Source: Verrucomicrobiota bacterium JB023
GTDB taxonomy: Bacteria; Verrucomicrobiota; Verrucomicrobiia; Verrucomicrobiales; Akkermansiaceae
Assembly (NCBI GenBank): GCA_030673895.1
Contig: JAUTCR010000067.1
Location: 1-64,000, forward strand
Direction of reading: 5' to 3'
DNA: 64,000 nucleotides
Shown: positions 8,963 through 17,312 of the stretch, one piece after another
Numbering within the stretch: the stretch's first letter is position 1
How the letters are laid out: each line of letters starts with the position of its first letter
The notes under the pieces: model-generated
The model's database searches: none
The model's input: only the letters and a program-made list of their open reading frames with translations
Told to the model about the DNA's origin: nothing
Position numbers and translations under genes: made by a program

Positions 8963-9898
8963 TTACCAGCAGCACATCTCGCGGAAGAGCTCAAGGCGGG
9001 CGAGGAGCTCCGCTTCGGTGAGTGATTCCAGCCGGCGGGTGGAGAAGTCTTCGCAGGTGTAGCTGGCGAGGACGGAGCCCCGGACGACACCGTCGCGCAG
9101 TTCTTCAAAGGTGAACTCGGTCTTGCCGAGCGATGCTAGGTAGCCGGCGAGACCGCCCAAGAAGGTGTCGCCTGCTCCGGTGGGGTCTTGCACGTCCTCC
9201 AGCGGGAAGGCGCCGCAGCGGAAGAGGCCGTGGTGGTCCTCCTGCGGGCCGAAAAGAATGGCTCCGAATTCGCCCAACTTGATGACGACATATTTGGGTC
9301 CTTTTTCGCGAAGAATCTTGCCGGCAGTGACGAGGTTCTTGGTTTGGGCAAAGTCGCGGGCCTCGCTCTCGTTGATGACGAGGAGGTCGACTTGCTTAAG
9401 CACTTCATGGAGTTCCGCGTTCGCGATCTCAATCCAGAGGTCCATGGTATCGATGAGCACGAATTTGTTCTCAGCTTTGCAGGCGGAGATCATCTCCATC
9501 TGATTCTGTGGCGACATGTTCGCGCAGACCACGATGGGGCTGTCGGCGGCGGGGCCGGGCACCTTGACCGACCAGCTTTCGAGGACATTGAGGCCGACGC
9601 TTAGCGTCTTCCGGTCGTTCATGCTGTTGAAGTATTCACCTGTCCAAGTGAAAGACTCGCCTTCGCTCCGTTCGAGCGAGTTCAGGCAGACGCCACGGGA
9701 TTCGAGCATGGAGAGATGCTCCGCCGGAAAGTCCTTCCCGACGATGCCCACCAGGTTGACGGGCTTGGAGAAGAAGGTGGCCGCAAGGGAGGCGAATGAA
9801 GCTGAGCCGCCGAGCAGGTTTTCATGCTTGGCTGCGGGGGTGATGACGTTGTCGATGGCGACGGTTCCTCCGATGACGATTGGCAGTGAGTCGGACAT
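8963..9898 (-). CDS. PfkB-family (ribokinase-like) sugar or nucleoside kinase
   Basis: Cytosolic ATP-dependent kinase of 311 residues. The N-terminal glycine-rich substrate region is PIVIGGTVAIDNVI and LLGGSASFASLAATFF; the C-terminal PfkB signature DPTGAGDTFLGGLAGYLA contains the catalytic aspartate. The ORF track begins 60 codons earlier, but that extension has no family character and MSDSLPIVIGG at 9898 is the natural start. Specificity cannot be read from sequence; ribokinase-like and adenosine-kinase-like members share these motifs. It stands alone with its own terminator. Confidence 0.9.
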   Translation of the reverse strand: MSDSLPIVIGGTVAIDNVITPAAKHENLLGGSASFASLAATFFSKPVNLVGIVGKDFPAEHLSMLESRGVCLNSLERSEGESFTWTGEYFNSMNDRKTLSVGLNVLESWSVKVPGPAADSPIVVCANMSPQNQMEMISACKAENKFVLIDTMDLWIEIANAELHEVLKQVDLLVINESEARDFAQTKNLVTAGKILREKGPKYVVIKLGEFGAILFGPQEDHHGLFRCGAFPLEDVQDPTGAGDTFLGGLAGYLASLGKTEFTFEELRDGVVRGSVLASYTCEDFSTRRLESLTEAELLARLELFREMCCW

Positions 9899-10173
9899 GC
9901 GACTTGCTTGGGTTAAATCGGCGGAAAGAGAAACAAAAAACGCCGTTTCTCTTGGATTGGGAGCTGTTAGGTTGAGTTGGAATTCTCCTGAGAGTGCTCG
10001 CGGATTTGCGCAGCGAAGAAGGTGAATGGGGCTCGCAGAGTCTCCGGAAAGTCGTGGCCCGGGCATCATCGGAATCATCTAGGATGCATTGCTTCTTGCC
10101 GCTTTGTTCGGAGGTCTTGAATTAGGCTTTGGAGGAGGAGCTCATGCCGCTACTCTCTCGGGCCCCTTAAATT

Positions 10174-12033
10174 ATGTGTGGAATTGTCGGATACACGGGA
10201 AAGAAGTCTGCAGCGCCCATCCTGCTGAATGGTCTGCGTCGTTTGGAATATCGCGGTTATGATTCGGCCGGTCTGGCGCTCTCGACCGAGGCCGGTATCC
10301 GGGTGGAGAAGTCGGAAGGCAAGGTCGCCAAGCTAGCGGAGATTCTGGGTGACTATGAAGAAACGCCCGGCTTGGGCGATGCTCTGACTGGTATTGCCCA
10401 TACCCGTTGGGCGACGCATGGTCCGCCCACCACGATCAATGCCCATCCTCATGGCGCTTGTCCTCCGGGCGGGGGAGAGGCTCCCCGTGTGGTCCTGGTT
10501 CACAATGGGATCATTGAGAATTACAAGACCCTGAAGGTCTTGCTCGAGGGTGAGGGGCGGACCTTGGCATCGGAGACTGATACCGAGGTGCTCGCCCATC
10601 TCGTGGATTCCTACTACGAGGGAGACCTCCAGCAGGCGATGACCAAGGCTCTTGCTAAAGTGACCGGAACCTTCGGGATCGTCTGTATGGCCAAGGATGA
10701 GCCGGGGGTGTTGCTGGTCGCGCGGCGGGGTAGCCCTATCGTCATCGGGCTGGGAGAGGACGAAACTCTCGTCGCGAGTGATGCGGCTGCCATTCTCCGC
10801 CACACCCGTCAGGTCGTTTACCTCGATGACAACGACATTGCGCGCATCGAGGGGGCCGAGGTCGAGATCCGCTCGCTGGATACCGGGCCGGTGACCCGTC
10901 ACCCGACCGAGATCGACTGGTCGGACGATGCTGCCGAGAAGGGAGGCTATGCTCACTACATGCTCAAGGAGATCTTCGAGCAACCGGATGCAATCTGGAA
11001 CACCATTCGCGGGCGCATGGATGCGGATCGGGGCAATGCCGTCCTCTCGGGACTGAATCTCAACCCTCGCGATCTGGCCGATCTGCGGCGCGTGCTCGTG
11101 GTGGGATGCGGCACGAGCCTTCATGCCGGTCTGGTTGGGGAGTATGCGATCGAGGACTTCGCGGGCTTACCCGCCGAGGTCGAGCAGGCGGCCGAATTCC
11201 GCTACCGCAATCCCATCGTGGGCGCGCGCGATCTCGTTCTCTCCATCTCCCAGAGTGGCGAAACTGCCGATACGCTGGCAGCGGTGCGGGAGGCAGTCGA
11301 CAAGGGGGCTCTGGTGGCCGGGCTGGTTAACGTTGTTGGCTCCACCATTGCCCGCGAGACCGGGAGGGGCATCTACCTCCATGCGGGCCCGGAGATTTCA
11401 GTGGCCTCGACGAAGGCCTTCACCTCCCAGGTCAGCTGCCTCCTGATGATTGCGCTCAAGTTTGCCCGGGCCGCCCGTATGTCGCGGGAGCGGGGGATGC
11501 AATTTGTCCGCGAGATCGAGGCGATTCCTGAGCTGGTGCGCAGCGTCCTGGCCACCAATGACGCTATTGCGAAAGTGGCGGAGCGTTATGCCAAGGCGGA
11601 GCATGCCTTCTATCTCGGGCGCGGCTACATGTATCCTGTCGCATTGGAGGGAGCCTTGAAATTAAAGGAGATCAGCTACATCCACGCCGAGGCCTTCCAT
11701 GCCGCCGAGCTCAAGCACGGCTCCATCGCACTCTTGACCGAAGAAATTCCGGTGGTGGCCATCGCTCCCGAGGGGCCGGGCAAAGAGAAGACGCTCTCCA
11801 ATGTAGCCGAGTGCCGCGCGCGCGGCTCCAAGGTCGTATTAGTGGCCACCGAGGGAGATGAGGAAGTCGATGGCTATGGGGACGATGTGCTCTGGATTCC
11901 GGAGTGCCCGCTTCACACGGCCGTCATCCCTGCCACCGTCGCTTTGCAGCTCTTTGCCTATCATGTCGCGCGTGTGCGCGGTTGCTCCATCGATCAGCCG
12001 AGGAATCTGGCCAAGAGCGTGACCGTTGAGTAG
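10174..12033 (+). CDS. glmS: glutamine--fructose-6-phosphate aminotransferase (isomerizing)
   Basis: Makes glucosamine-6-phosphate from fructose-6-phosphate and glutamine, first step to UDP-GlcNAc, peptidoglycan and LPS. MCGIVGYTG begins with the nucleophile Cys2 exposed after Met removal; the glutaminase domain runs to about 240, followed by two SIS isomerase domains (ISQSGETADT near 370; C-terminal PRNLAKSVTVE is the classic end). 619 residues against about 609 in E. coli. No glmS ribozyme is apparent: the start is only about 275 bases from the divergent kinase start and no such fold was noticed there. A 14-base palindrome straddles the stop. Confidence 0.97.
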   Translation: MCGIVGYTGKKSAAPILLNGLRRLEYRGYDSAGLALSTEAGIRVEKSEGKVAKLAEILGDYEETPGLGDALTGIAHTRWATHGPPTTINAHPHGACPPGGGEAPRVVLVHNGIIENYKTLKVLLEGEGRTLASETDTEVLAHLVDSYYEGDLQQAMTKALAKVTGTFGIVCMAKDEPGVLLVARRGSPIVIGLGEDETLVASDAAAILRHTRQVVYLDDNDIARIEGAEVEIRSLDTGPVTRHPTEIDWSDDAAEKGGYAHYMLKEIFEQPDAIWNTIRGRMDADRGNAVLSGLNLNPRDLADLRRVLVVGCGTSLHAGLVGEYAIEDFAGLPAEVEQAAEFRYRNPIVGARDLVLSISQSGETADTLAAVREAVDKGALVAGLVNVVGSTIARETGRGIYLHAGPEISVASTKAFTSQVSCLLMIALKFARAARMSRERGMQFVREIEAIPELVRSVLATNDAIAKVAERYAKAEHAFYLGRGYMYPVALEGALKLKEISYIHAEAFHAAELKHGSIALLTEEIPVVAIAPEGPGKEKTLSNVAECRARGSKVVLVATEGDEEVDGYGDDVLWIPECPLHTAVIPATVALQLFAYHVARVRGCSIDQPRNLAKSVTVE

Positions 12034-12174
12034 GCGCCGGCGCCTCGATGCGGGACAAAAATTTGGCGAAAAGATTCGATCCTGCCTTGTGCATATCACG
12101 GCTTGGGTAAGGGTGATAAGCGAACACCGGCTTCACGCTCACCCCAAGCGGTGCCCGGATTCCGTTCTCTATCC

Positions 12175-13695
12175 ATGAAGAAAGTTATCATCATCGGCTC
12201 CGGTCCAGGCGGTCTGGCGAGCGGCATGCTGCTTGCCCATCGCGGTTACGAGGTCACAATGCTGGAGAAGCAGGACCGAGTCGGAGGGAGGAATGCCAAG
12301 TTGAAGCTCGGACCCTACACCTTCGATACGGGCCCGACCTTCCTGCACCAAAAATTCACGCTCGATGAGATTTTCGCCGAAGTCGGACGCAAGCCGGAAG
12401 ATTATGCCAAGTTCATCAAGCTTGATCCCATGACGAGGCTTTCCTGGCCCGGCGCGTCTCTGGAGACGAGCTGTGATCGGGAGAAGATGGCTGCCAATAT
12501 CGAGAAGGTCTTTCCCGGAGAAGCTGATAGCTATCGCCGCTTCATGAACGATCACGCGGATAAGCTGGAAGCGATCTTCCCGTGCCTCTTGCGACCTTAT
12601 GATCAAATTAGCTCGTTCCTCAGCCCCCATCTGCTCAAGGCCTTCAAGTATGTCGCGACGCCCAACTCGGTGATGGACATCCTGGATCAATATTTTTCCG
12701 ATGATCGCCTCAAGCTCGCTTTCACCTTCCAAGCAAAATACCTCGGGATGTCGCCTTGGAAGTGCCCGGGGCTCTTCAGTATTCTCTCCTACATCGAGTA
12801 TGCCCACGGCATCTACCATGTGGAGGGAGGATTGGCCGAACTCTCAGAAGCGATGGGTCGGCTATTCGAGGAATTAGGCGGCAAGATTCGCCTTTCAACC
12901 GAAGTGGATGAAATCCTCTTCACGGGGAAAAGCGCCCGTGGAGTGAGGTTGAAAAATGGAGATGAGTTGGCCTGCGATCACCTCATCTGTAATGCCGACT
13001 ATGCCCACGCGCGCAGCACCATCTTCGGCGAGCACAATAAGAGCCGCGAGGAGCTGCTGAAGAAGAAGTATTCCTGCTCGACCTTCATGCTCTATCTCGG
13101 TCTTGATAAGATCTACGAGGATGAGCCCCATCATCACATCATCTTCGCGGATGACTACCTGAAGAATGTGCAGGACATCCAAGGGGAGCGAGAGGTCTCC
13201 AAGGACATGTCCGTCTATGTGAGAAACTCAAGTATCAACGATCCCAAAGTGGCTCCACCAGGCCACTCGCAGATCTACGTGCTGGTGCCCACCATCAACA
13301 ACCGGCATGGCGACCGATGGGAAGAGCACAAGCAGGAGTATCGCGACCTTGTTGTCGACCGGATCATTGCCAATACCGGGATGAAGGATCTGCGTGAGCA
13401 CATTGTGGAGGAAGCGGTCTTTACTCCGACCACTTGGGAGGACAACGACATCTTCATCGGCGCCACCTTCAATCTGGCTCACACCATCGACCAGATGCTC
13501 TACTTCCGTCCTCAGAACCGCTTGAGCGGTTTCAATAATCTCTACCTGACGGGAGGGGGGACTCATCCGGGCAGCGGCTTACCCACCATCTTCGAAAGCG
13601 CCCGCATCTCCTCGAATCTGATCTGCAAGACAGACGGTTTGGATAAATTCGAAATCGACTTCGCTTCCGATATTTTGGCAGAAAGAACGGCATGA
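12175..13695 (+). CDS. crtN: CrtI/CrtN-type carotenoid desaturase
   Basis: FAD-dependent CrtI-family oxidoreductase (506 residues; S. aureus CrtN is about 502). The FAD-binding Rossmann motif is VIIIGSGPGGLASGMLLAHRG and the family C-terminal signature is LTGGGTHPGSGLPTIFESA. The ORF track starts at 12103, but the dinucleotide-binding strand begins directly at MKKVIIIG (12175), so I place the start there. In the company of CrtP-, CrtQ-, CrtO- and AldH-like genes the best guess is 4,4'-diapophytoene desaturation of a C30 backbone; which of the two CrtI-family genes is desaturase and which is terminal oxidase is inferred from context. Its stop overlaps the next gene (ATGA), implying translational coupling. 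Confidence 0.75.
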   Translation: MKKVIIIGSGPGGLASGMLLAHRGYEVTMLEKQDRVGGRNAKLKLGPYTFDTGPTFLHQKFTLDEIFAEVGRKPEDYAKFIKLDPMTRLSWPGASLETSCDREKMAANIEKVFPGEADSYRRFMNDHADKLEAIFPCLLRPYDQISSFLSPHLLKAFKYVATPNSVMDILDQYFSDDRLKLAFTFQAKYLGMSPWKCPGLFSILSYIEYAHGIYHVEGGLAELSEAMGRLFEELGGKIRLSTEVDEILFTGKSARGVRLKNGDELACDHLICNADYAHARSTIFGEHNKSREELLKKKYSCSTFMLYLGLDKIYEDEPHHHIIFADDYLKNVQDIQGEREVSKDMSVYVRNSSINDPKVAPPGHSQIYVLVPTINNRHGDRWEEHKQEYRDLVVDRIIANTGMKDLREHIVEEAVFTPTTWEDNDIFIGATFNLAHTIDQMLYFRPQNRLSGFNNLYLTGGGTHPGSGLPTIFESARISSNLICKTDGLDKFEIDFASDILAERTA

Positions 13696-14285
13696 AAGGC
13701 CTCCCGCTGTTCGTCCTGACGCTCGGACTCGTTCTGTTTCTCACTCACCCGGAGGCTCACGCAGATGATGCCGCCAAGGCCCGCCAATACTACCAGTGGA
13801 ACGAGGTCTGCCAAGAGGGAGATCTTGATCAGATAGACAAGACGATCGGGCTCCTGGTGAAGGCTTTGCAACAGGAACCCAACGACCACCTGGCGCGGGC
13901 TTACCTCGGCAGTGCCTATGCTCTGCGGGCGAAGTTTGGCAAGTGGCCGCCCACTCGCTTGAGCAATCTGAACAAGGCGAAGGAGCTGATGAACCAAGCC
14001 GTCCGCCACGCCCCCCATGATGCTCGCGTTCGCACGGTCCGCGCCATTGCCGGCTACAAAGTGCCCAAACGCTTTGGCTATCGCGAGGTGGCGATTGGTG
14101 ATTTCAAAACCGTCGTCCCACTTGCCCTCAAGGGTGGGCAGGGACTCACCATTCGCGAGCGCCAAGCCATTCTCTACTACGCTTCCCAAGCTTATCGAGA
14201 GGAAGAGGTGAAGGGCTGGAAGACGCTCCGCCAAGCCTGCCATCGACTCGATCCTGATAACGAGTACGGGCAGGCGACAAAGTGA
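13692..14285 (+). CDS. secreted TPR-like protein coupled to crtN
   Basis: 197 residues. A signal peptide (about 1-25, ending AHA) is followed by a helical-repeat protein: KALQQEPNDHLARAYLGSAYALRA and KELMNQAVRHAPHDARVRT resemble tetratricopeptide units. Start and crtN stop overlap as ATGA, so the two are translated together. The predicted export suggests a periplasmic role near membrane pigment, but no function is known to me for this protein. Family identity beyond the repeat type is not recognised. Confidence 0.7.
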   Translation: MKGLPLFVLTLGLVLFLTHPEAHADDAAKARQYYQWNEVCQEGDLDQIDKTIGLLVKALQQEPNDHLARAYLGSAYALRAKFGKWPPTRLSNLNKAKELMNQAVRHAPHDARVRTVRAIAGYKVPKRFGYREVAIGDFKTVVPLALKGGQGLTIRERQAILYYASQAYREEEVKGWKTLRQACHRLDPDNEYGQATK

Positions 14286-14438
14286 AATATTTAGATAAGT
14301 TAGCTAAGTGTCGCTTTGGGGTGATGAGGATTCAGGTTGACTTTTCTGCGGGTGTTTCCTAAGAGGCCGAGTCCTCCTAGTTATCAAATCCGATTTCTTG
14401 GGGATGTCACACGATACCAATTCCTTAACACTAGAAAA

Positions 14439-15452
14439 ATGAAAAGGGTTCAAACTCAAACGTCACGTTCACAGCGTGTTACAAGACTGTTGCTCTGTGC
14501 GGGAGCCAGTCTCTTTGTTGCTGACAAGGCAATGGCTGTGTCTATGTTACACACACTTAACTGGGGCCTAACAGATGACCAGAACCCTTATATTGCCGAG
14601 GGAGCAAATTGGGATTCAGTAGGATATATCTATTGGGAGGAGAATGGGAGTGCTTTCACCGGAACAGGAACTCTGGTTAGGTCGGCTGTGGATGGTGAGT
14701 ATAAGTTTCTGACTGCTGCGCACAATCCGAACAGCGATCACGATAATGTGATTCCTGCATCCGAGTTCTTTGTCTACTTCGGCGATGATGCCGGAGAGGA
14801 TGGTCAGGACGCGGTGGCTTCGGTGACTGTCTCCAGTTCGAATGTCGCTCTTAATCCTCTATGGGCCTCAACAAACGGTTCTTCTCAATATGATCTCGCT
14901 GTCTTCTCTTTTTCACCAGAGGCTGTCACGGGGGTGTTGCCTTCGGCAATGAGCCTGTCTACCGCCAATCCAATCGGTCAAATGGGCACCACCGTTGGTT
15001 ATGGCACATGGGGTAACGGTCAAAATTTTGCTGGTTTTGGTGCAGACGGCATCCGACGGGCCGGAACCAACATGATTGATGTCGTGGGAGACCCGGATGA
15101 TAATCCGACCAATACGGGTTTCACGATTCAGACTGATTTCGATGGCCCCAATGGAGAGGGGCATACCATCGGTTCTTCAGTCGGTTTACCTTTGGAGGCG
15201 ACAACAGCTAGTGGCGATAGTGGGGGGCCTTTGTTGGTCGATGGGGAGATCGTCGGGGTGCTCAATGGAGGATTCCCGGGTCTTGATGGAAATGCCTCGG
15301 AGTATGGTGATAGAAGTATCTGGGCTCCAATTATGGATCCAGACAACCAGGCTTTCCTGATCGCACAGGGTATTGTCATTCCTGAGGTATCATCAGCTTT
15401 CCTTTTGGCGGTCTGTGCTTGCGGAGGTTTGGTCCGCCGGCGCCGACTTTAA
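14439..15452 (+). CDS. secreted trypsin-like serine protease with PEP-CTERM-like anchor
   Basis: 337 residues. Signal peptide ends near KAMA; trypsin-fold catalytic triad is visible as TAAHN (about H95), QYDLAV (about D152) and GDSGGPL (about S261). The C-terminus reads VIPEVSSAF, a hydrophobic stretch, then RRRR, a PEP-CTERM-type sorting signal recognised by exosortase, so the protein probably ends up at the cell surface or in the matrix. I use the ATG at 14439; the TTG at 14337 in the ORF track gives a 34-residue extension ahead of the signal peptide and is unlikely. Substrate unknown. Confidence 0.82.
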   Translation: MKRVQTQTSRSQRVTRLLLCAGASLFVADKAMAVSMLHTLNWGLTDDQNPYIAEGANWDSVGYIYWEENGSAFTGTGTLVRSAVDGEYKFLTAAHNPNSDHDNVIPASEFFVYFGDDAGEDGQDAVASVTVSSSNVALNPLWASTNGSSQYDLAVFSFSPEAVTGVLPSAMSLSTANPIGQMGTTVGYGTWGNGQNFAGFGADGIRRAGTNMIDVVGDPDDNPTNTGFTIQTDFDGPNGEGHTIGSSVGLPLEATTASGDSGGPLLVDGEIVGVLNGGFPGLDGNASEYGDRSIWAPIMDPDNQAFLIAQGIVIPEVSSAFLLAVCACGGLVRRRRL

Positions 15453-15455
15453 TCG

Positions 15456-15881
15456 TTGAGAACCGTGAGAATTCTCCTTCTAGCTGCTTTCGCCTTCCTT
15501 GCAGGACTTTCAATTTCCTTGGGGAAAGAGAAAGCTGGCGCTCAAGTGTGGCTGCTGACACTCCTTGAGCAGGATGGCGAAGAGCTCGCTATTCCTAGCG
15601 AGAAGGAGATTCTCATTGTGATAGACGGGCAGGGTTCCGTCACCGGTACGACCGGAGTCAATCGGTTCTCGTCACAATTTGAGAGAAAAGGCAATTCCCT
15701 GGAGTGGACCGAGGCGTTCAAGTTGACTCGGAGAGCAGGTTCCCCAGAGATGATGAACTTCGAGCGAGCATTCCTCAAAGCCTTGCGAAACTCAAATATG
15801 ATTGAGCAACAGGGAGAAGTCCTGACTTTCAAAAGTGGGCAAGACGCGAAGGCTGCTCGTTTGCGCTTTCGCATGAGGTGA
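15456..15881 (+). CDS. META-domain (HslJ-like) secreted protein
   Basis: 141 residues with an N-terminal signal sequence (LLLAAFAFLAGLSISLG) and a small beta-rich domain: TGTTGVNRFSSQFE and GSPEMMNFERAFLKAL match the META/HslJ pattern in which a TGxxGCNxxxG-like loop and a P-x-x-M-x-x-E-x-x-F helix recur. The cysteine usual in that loop is valine here. The start is a TTG 3 bases after the protease stop, or a GTG three codons in. Function of the family is unclear (envelope stress or motility proteins in other bacteria). Confidence 0.65.
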   Translation: MRTVRILLLAAFAFLAGLSISLGKEKAGAQVWLLTLLEQDGEELAIPSEKEILIVIDGQGSVTGTTGVNRFSSQFERKGNSLEWTEAFKLTRRAGSPEMMNFERAFLKALRNSNMIEQQGEVLTFKSGQDAKAARLRFRMR

Positions 15882-15902
15882 GCGGGCTCCGGATAGCGCG
15901 CC

Positions 15903-17252
15903 TCACTTGAGCCACTTCCGCAAGGTCTCGAAGCGTTCCTCCTTGGGCGGGACCATATCGACAGGGTCGGGGAGGAAATAGCGTTTACTCACCGGACAGG
16001 TGTAGGAAAGTGATTCCACGCCGTAGCGCCCGCGGTAACGCCCATGTCCGCTTGCGCCCACTCCGCCGAAGGGGAGCTTGAGGTTGGCGGCTTGCTTGAT
16101 GGTGTCATTGAAGCAGAAGGAGCCCGTGGCGAAGGTGCTCTTAAGCCGTTTGAAAAAGTCTTCATCCTTGGAGAAGGCGTAAGTGACGAGCGGCTTGCCG
16201 AGGGGAGTGAGCGTCTCGCGAAAATCCTCGCCGTCCTTGTAAGTGATCACGGGGAGAATGGGGCCGAAGATCTCCTCCTTGAGCAGTGGATGTTGCCTAT
16301 CCTCGACGTGCACGAGGCGGGGCGCGAAGTGACGGTCGGCAGGGCTGTCCTCACCCTTTTGGAGGACAAGGTTGTCGGTGGGATAGGCGCTGAGCCGCTC
16401 GTAGTGACGCTCATTGACGATGCGGGCCATCTCCTTCTCCCAAGGGGCGTCGGCGAGCGTTTTTTCCAAGGCCGCGAGTAGTGGATCGCGGAGTTTCTCG
16501 TGAACAGCCACGAAGTCGGGCGCGAGGCAGGTCTGCCCGGCATTAAAGAGCTTGCCTACCCAGATGCGGCGCGCGGTGATTTCCGGGTCGGCGGTTTCAT
16601 CGACGATGACGGGGCATTTGCCTCCCAGCTCGAGTAGGGTGGGGGTCAGGTTCTTGGCTGCGGCCTCGGCGACCTTGCGGCCATTTTCCGTGCTACCGGT
16701 GAAGAAGATGAAGTCGAACTCCTCTTCTAACAGCCGGGAGGCCACCGAGCCATCACCAGTGACAGTGTTGACCCATCCGGGAGGAAAGACCTCCGAGATT
16801 AAGCGGACGAGGAAGGCTTCGCTGGCAGGAGTGAGCTCGGAAGGCTTGAGGAGCACGGTATTGCCTGCCGCGACTGCTGCGATGAGGGGGGAGAGCGCGA
16901 GCTGGAGAGGGTAGTTCCAGGGGGAAAAGATGAGGACGACGCCGAAGGGTTGGCGCTCGATGCGACTGCGCATCGGCCAGAAATAGGGAGGGTTCGAGGC
17001 CCGCTTGGGCCGAAGCCATTTGCGTAGATTTTTCCTAACAAGTTTGATTTCCTGGCGAAGGAAGAGGAACTCAGACATATAGGATTCCAAGCGCGGCTTG
17101 CCGAAATCGGTTTCCAGAGCCTTGAGGAATTCCTCTTCATTGGCGGCAAGGAATTCATCCAGCTTGGCAAGGGCGGCCAAGCGAAACGGGATCGATCGGG
17201 TCTCCCCGGCAGCAAAGAAAGTTCGGAGTTCAGATAGGACCTTCTCGTTCAT
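15903..17252 (-). CDS. class 3-type aldehyde dehydrogenase, candidate carotenoid aldehyde dehydrogenase
   Basis: NAD(P)-dependent oxidation of an aldehyde to a carboxylic acid. 449 residues, close to S. aureus AldH (about 459). Motifs: FSPWNYPLQL, FFTGSTENGRKV (cofactor), LELGGKCP (general-base Glu) and NAGQTCLAPDF (catalytic Cys); the C-terminal PFGGVGASGHGRYRG is typical of ALDH3-type proteins. Start chosen at MNEKVLSELR (17252) with GAGG upstream; the ORF-track extension overlaps the divergent crtP gene. Its position head-to-head with crtP suggests it converts the CrtP product, a C30 apocarotenal, to the carboxylate. The family is secure; the substrate is inferred. Confidence 0.85.
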   Translation of the reverse strand: MNEKVLSELRTFFAAGETRSIPFRLAALAKLDEFLAANEEEFLKALETDFGKPRLESYMSEFLFLRQEIKLVRKNLRKWLRPKRASNPPYFWPMRSRIERQPFGVVLIFSPWNYPLQLALSPLIAAVAAGNTVLLKPSELTPASEAFLVRLISEVFPPGWVNTVTGDGSVASRLLEEEFDFIFFTGSTENGRKVAEAAAKNLTPTLLELGGKCPVIVDETADPEITARRIWVGKLFNAGQTCLAPDFVAVHEKLRDPLLAALEKTLADAPWEKEMARIVNERHYERLSAYPTDNLVLQKGEDSPADRHFAPRLVHVEDRQHPLLKEEIFGPILPVITYKDGEDFRETLTPLGKPLVTYAFSKDEDFFKRLKSTFATGSFCFNDTIKQAANLKLPFGGVGASGHGRYRGRYGVESLSYTCPVSKRYFLPDPVDMVPPKEERFETLRKWLK

Positions 17253-17259
17253 CGGGTAA

Positions 17260-17269
17260 CCTCGCGAGG
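17260..17269. promoter_or_regulatory. palindrome in the aldH-crtP divergent intergenic region
   Basis: CCTCGCGAGG is a perfect 10-base palindrome within the 60 bases between the two divergent starts and overlaps the GAGG ribosome site of the aldehyde dehydrogenase gene. It could be an operator for both genes or chance in GC-rich DNA. Confidence 0.3.
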
Positions 17270-17312
17270 CTTGACGAGTTGACAAGGAGGAAAAGCTCGG
17301 AAGATTGCTGAT

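Noticed and set aside
12032-12045. AGGCGCCGGCGCCT palindrome across the glmS stop
   Set aside because: Perfect 14-base palindrome but no T-run and no loop; likely chance in GC-rich DNA.
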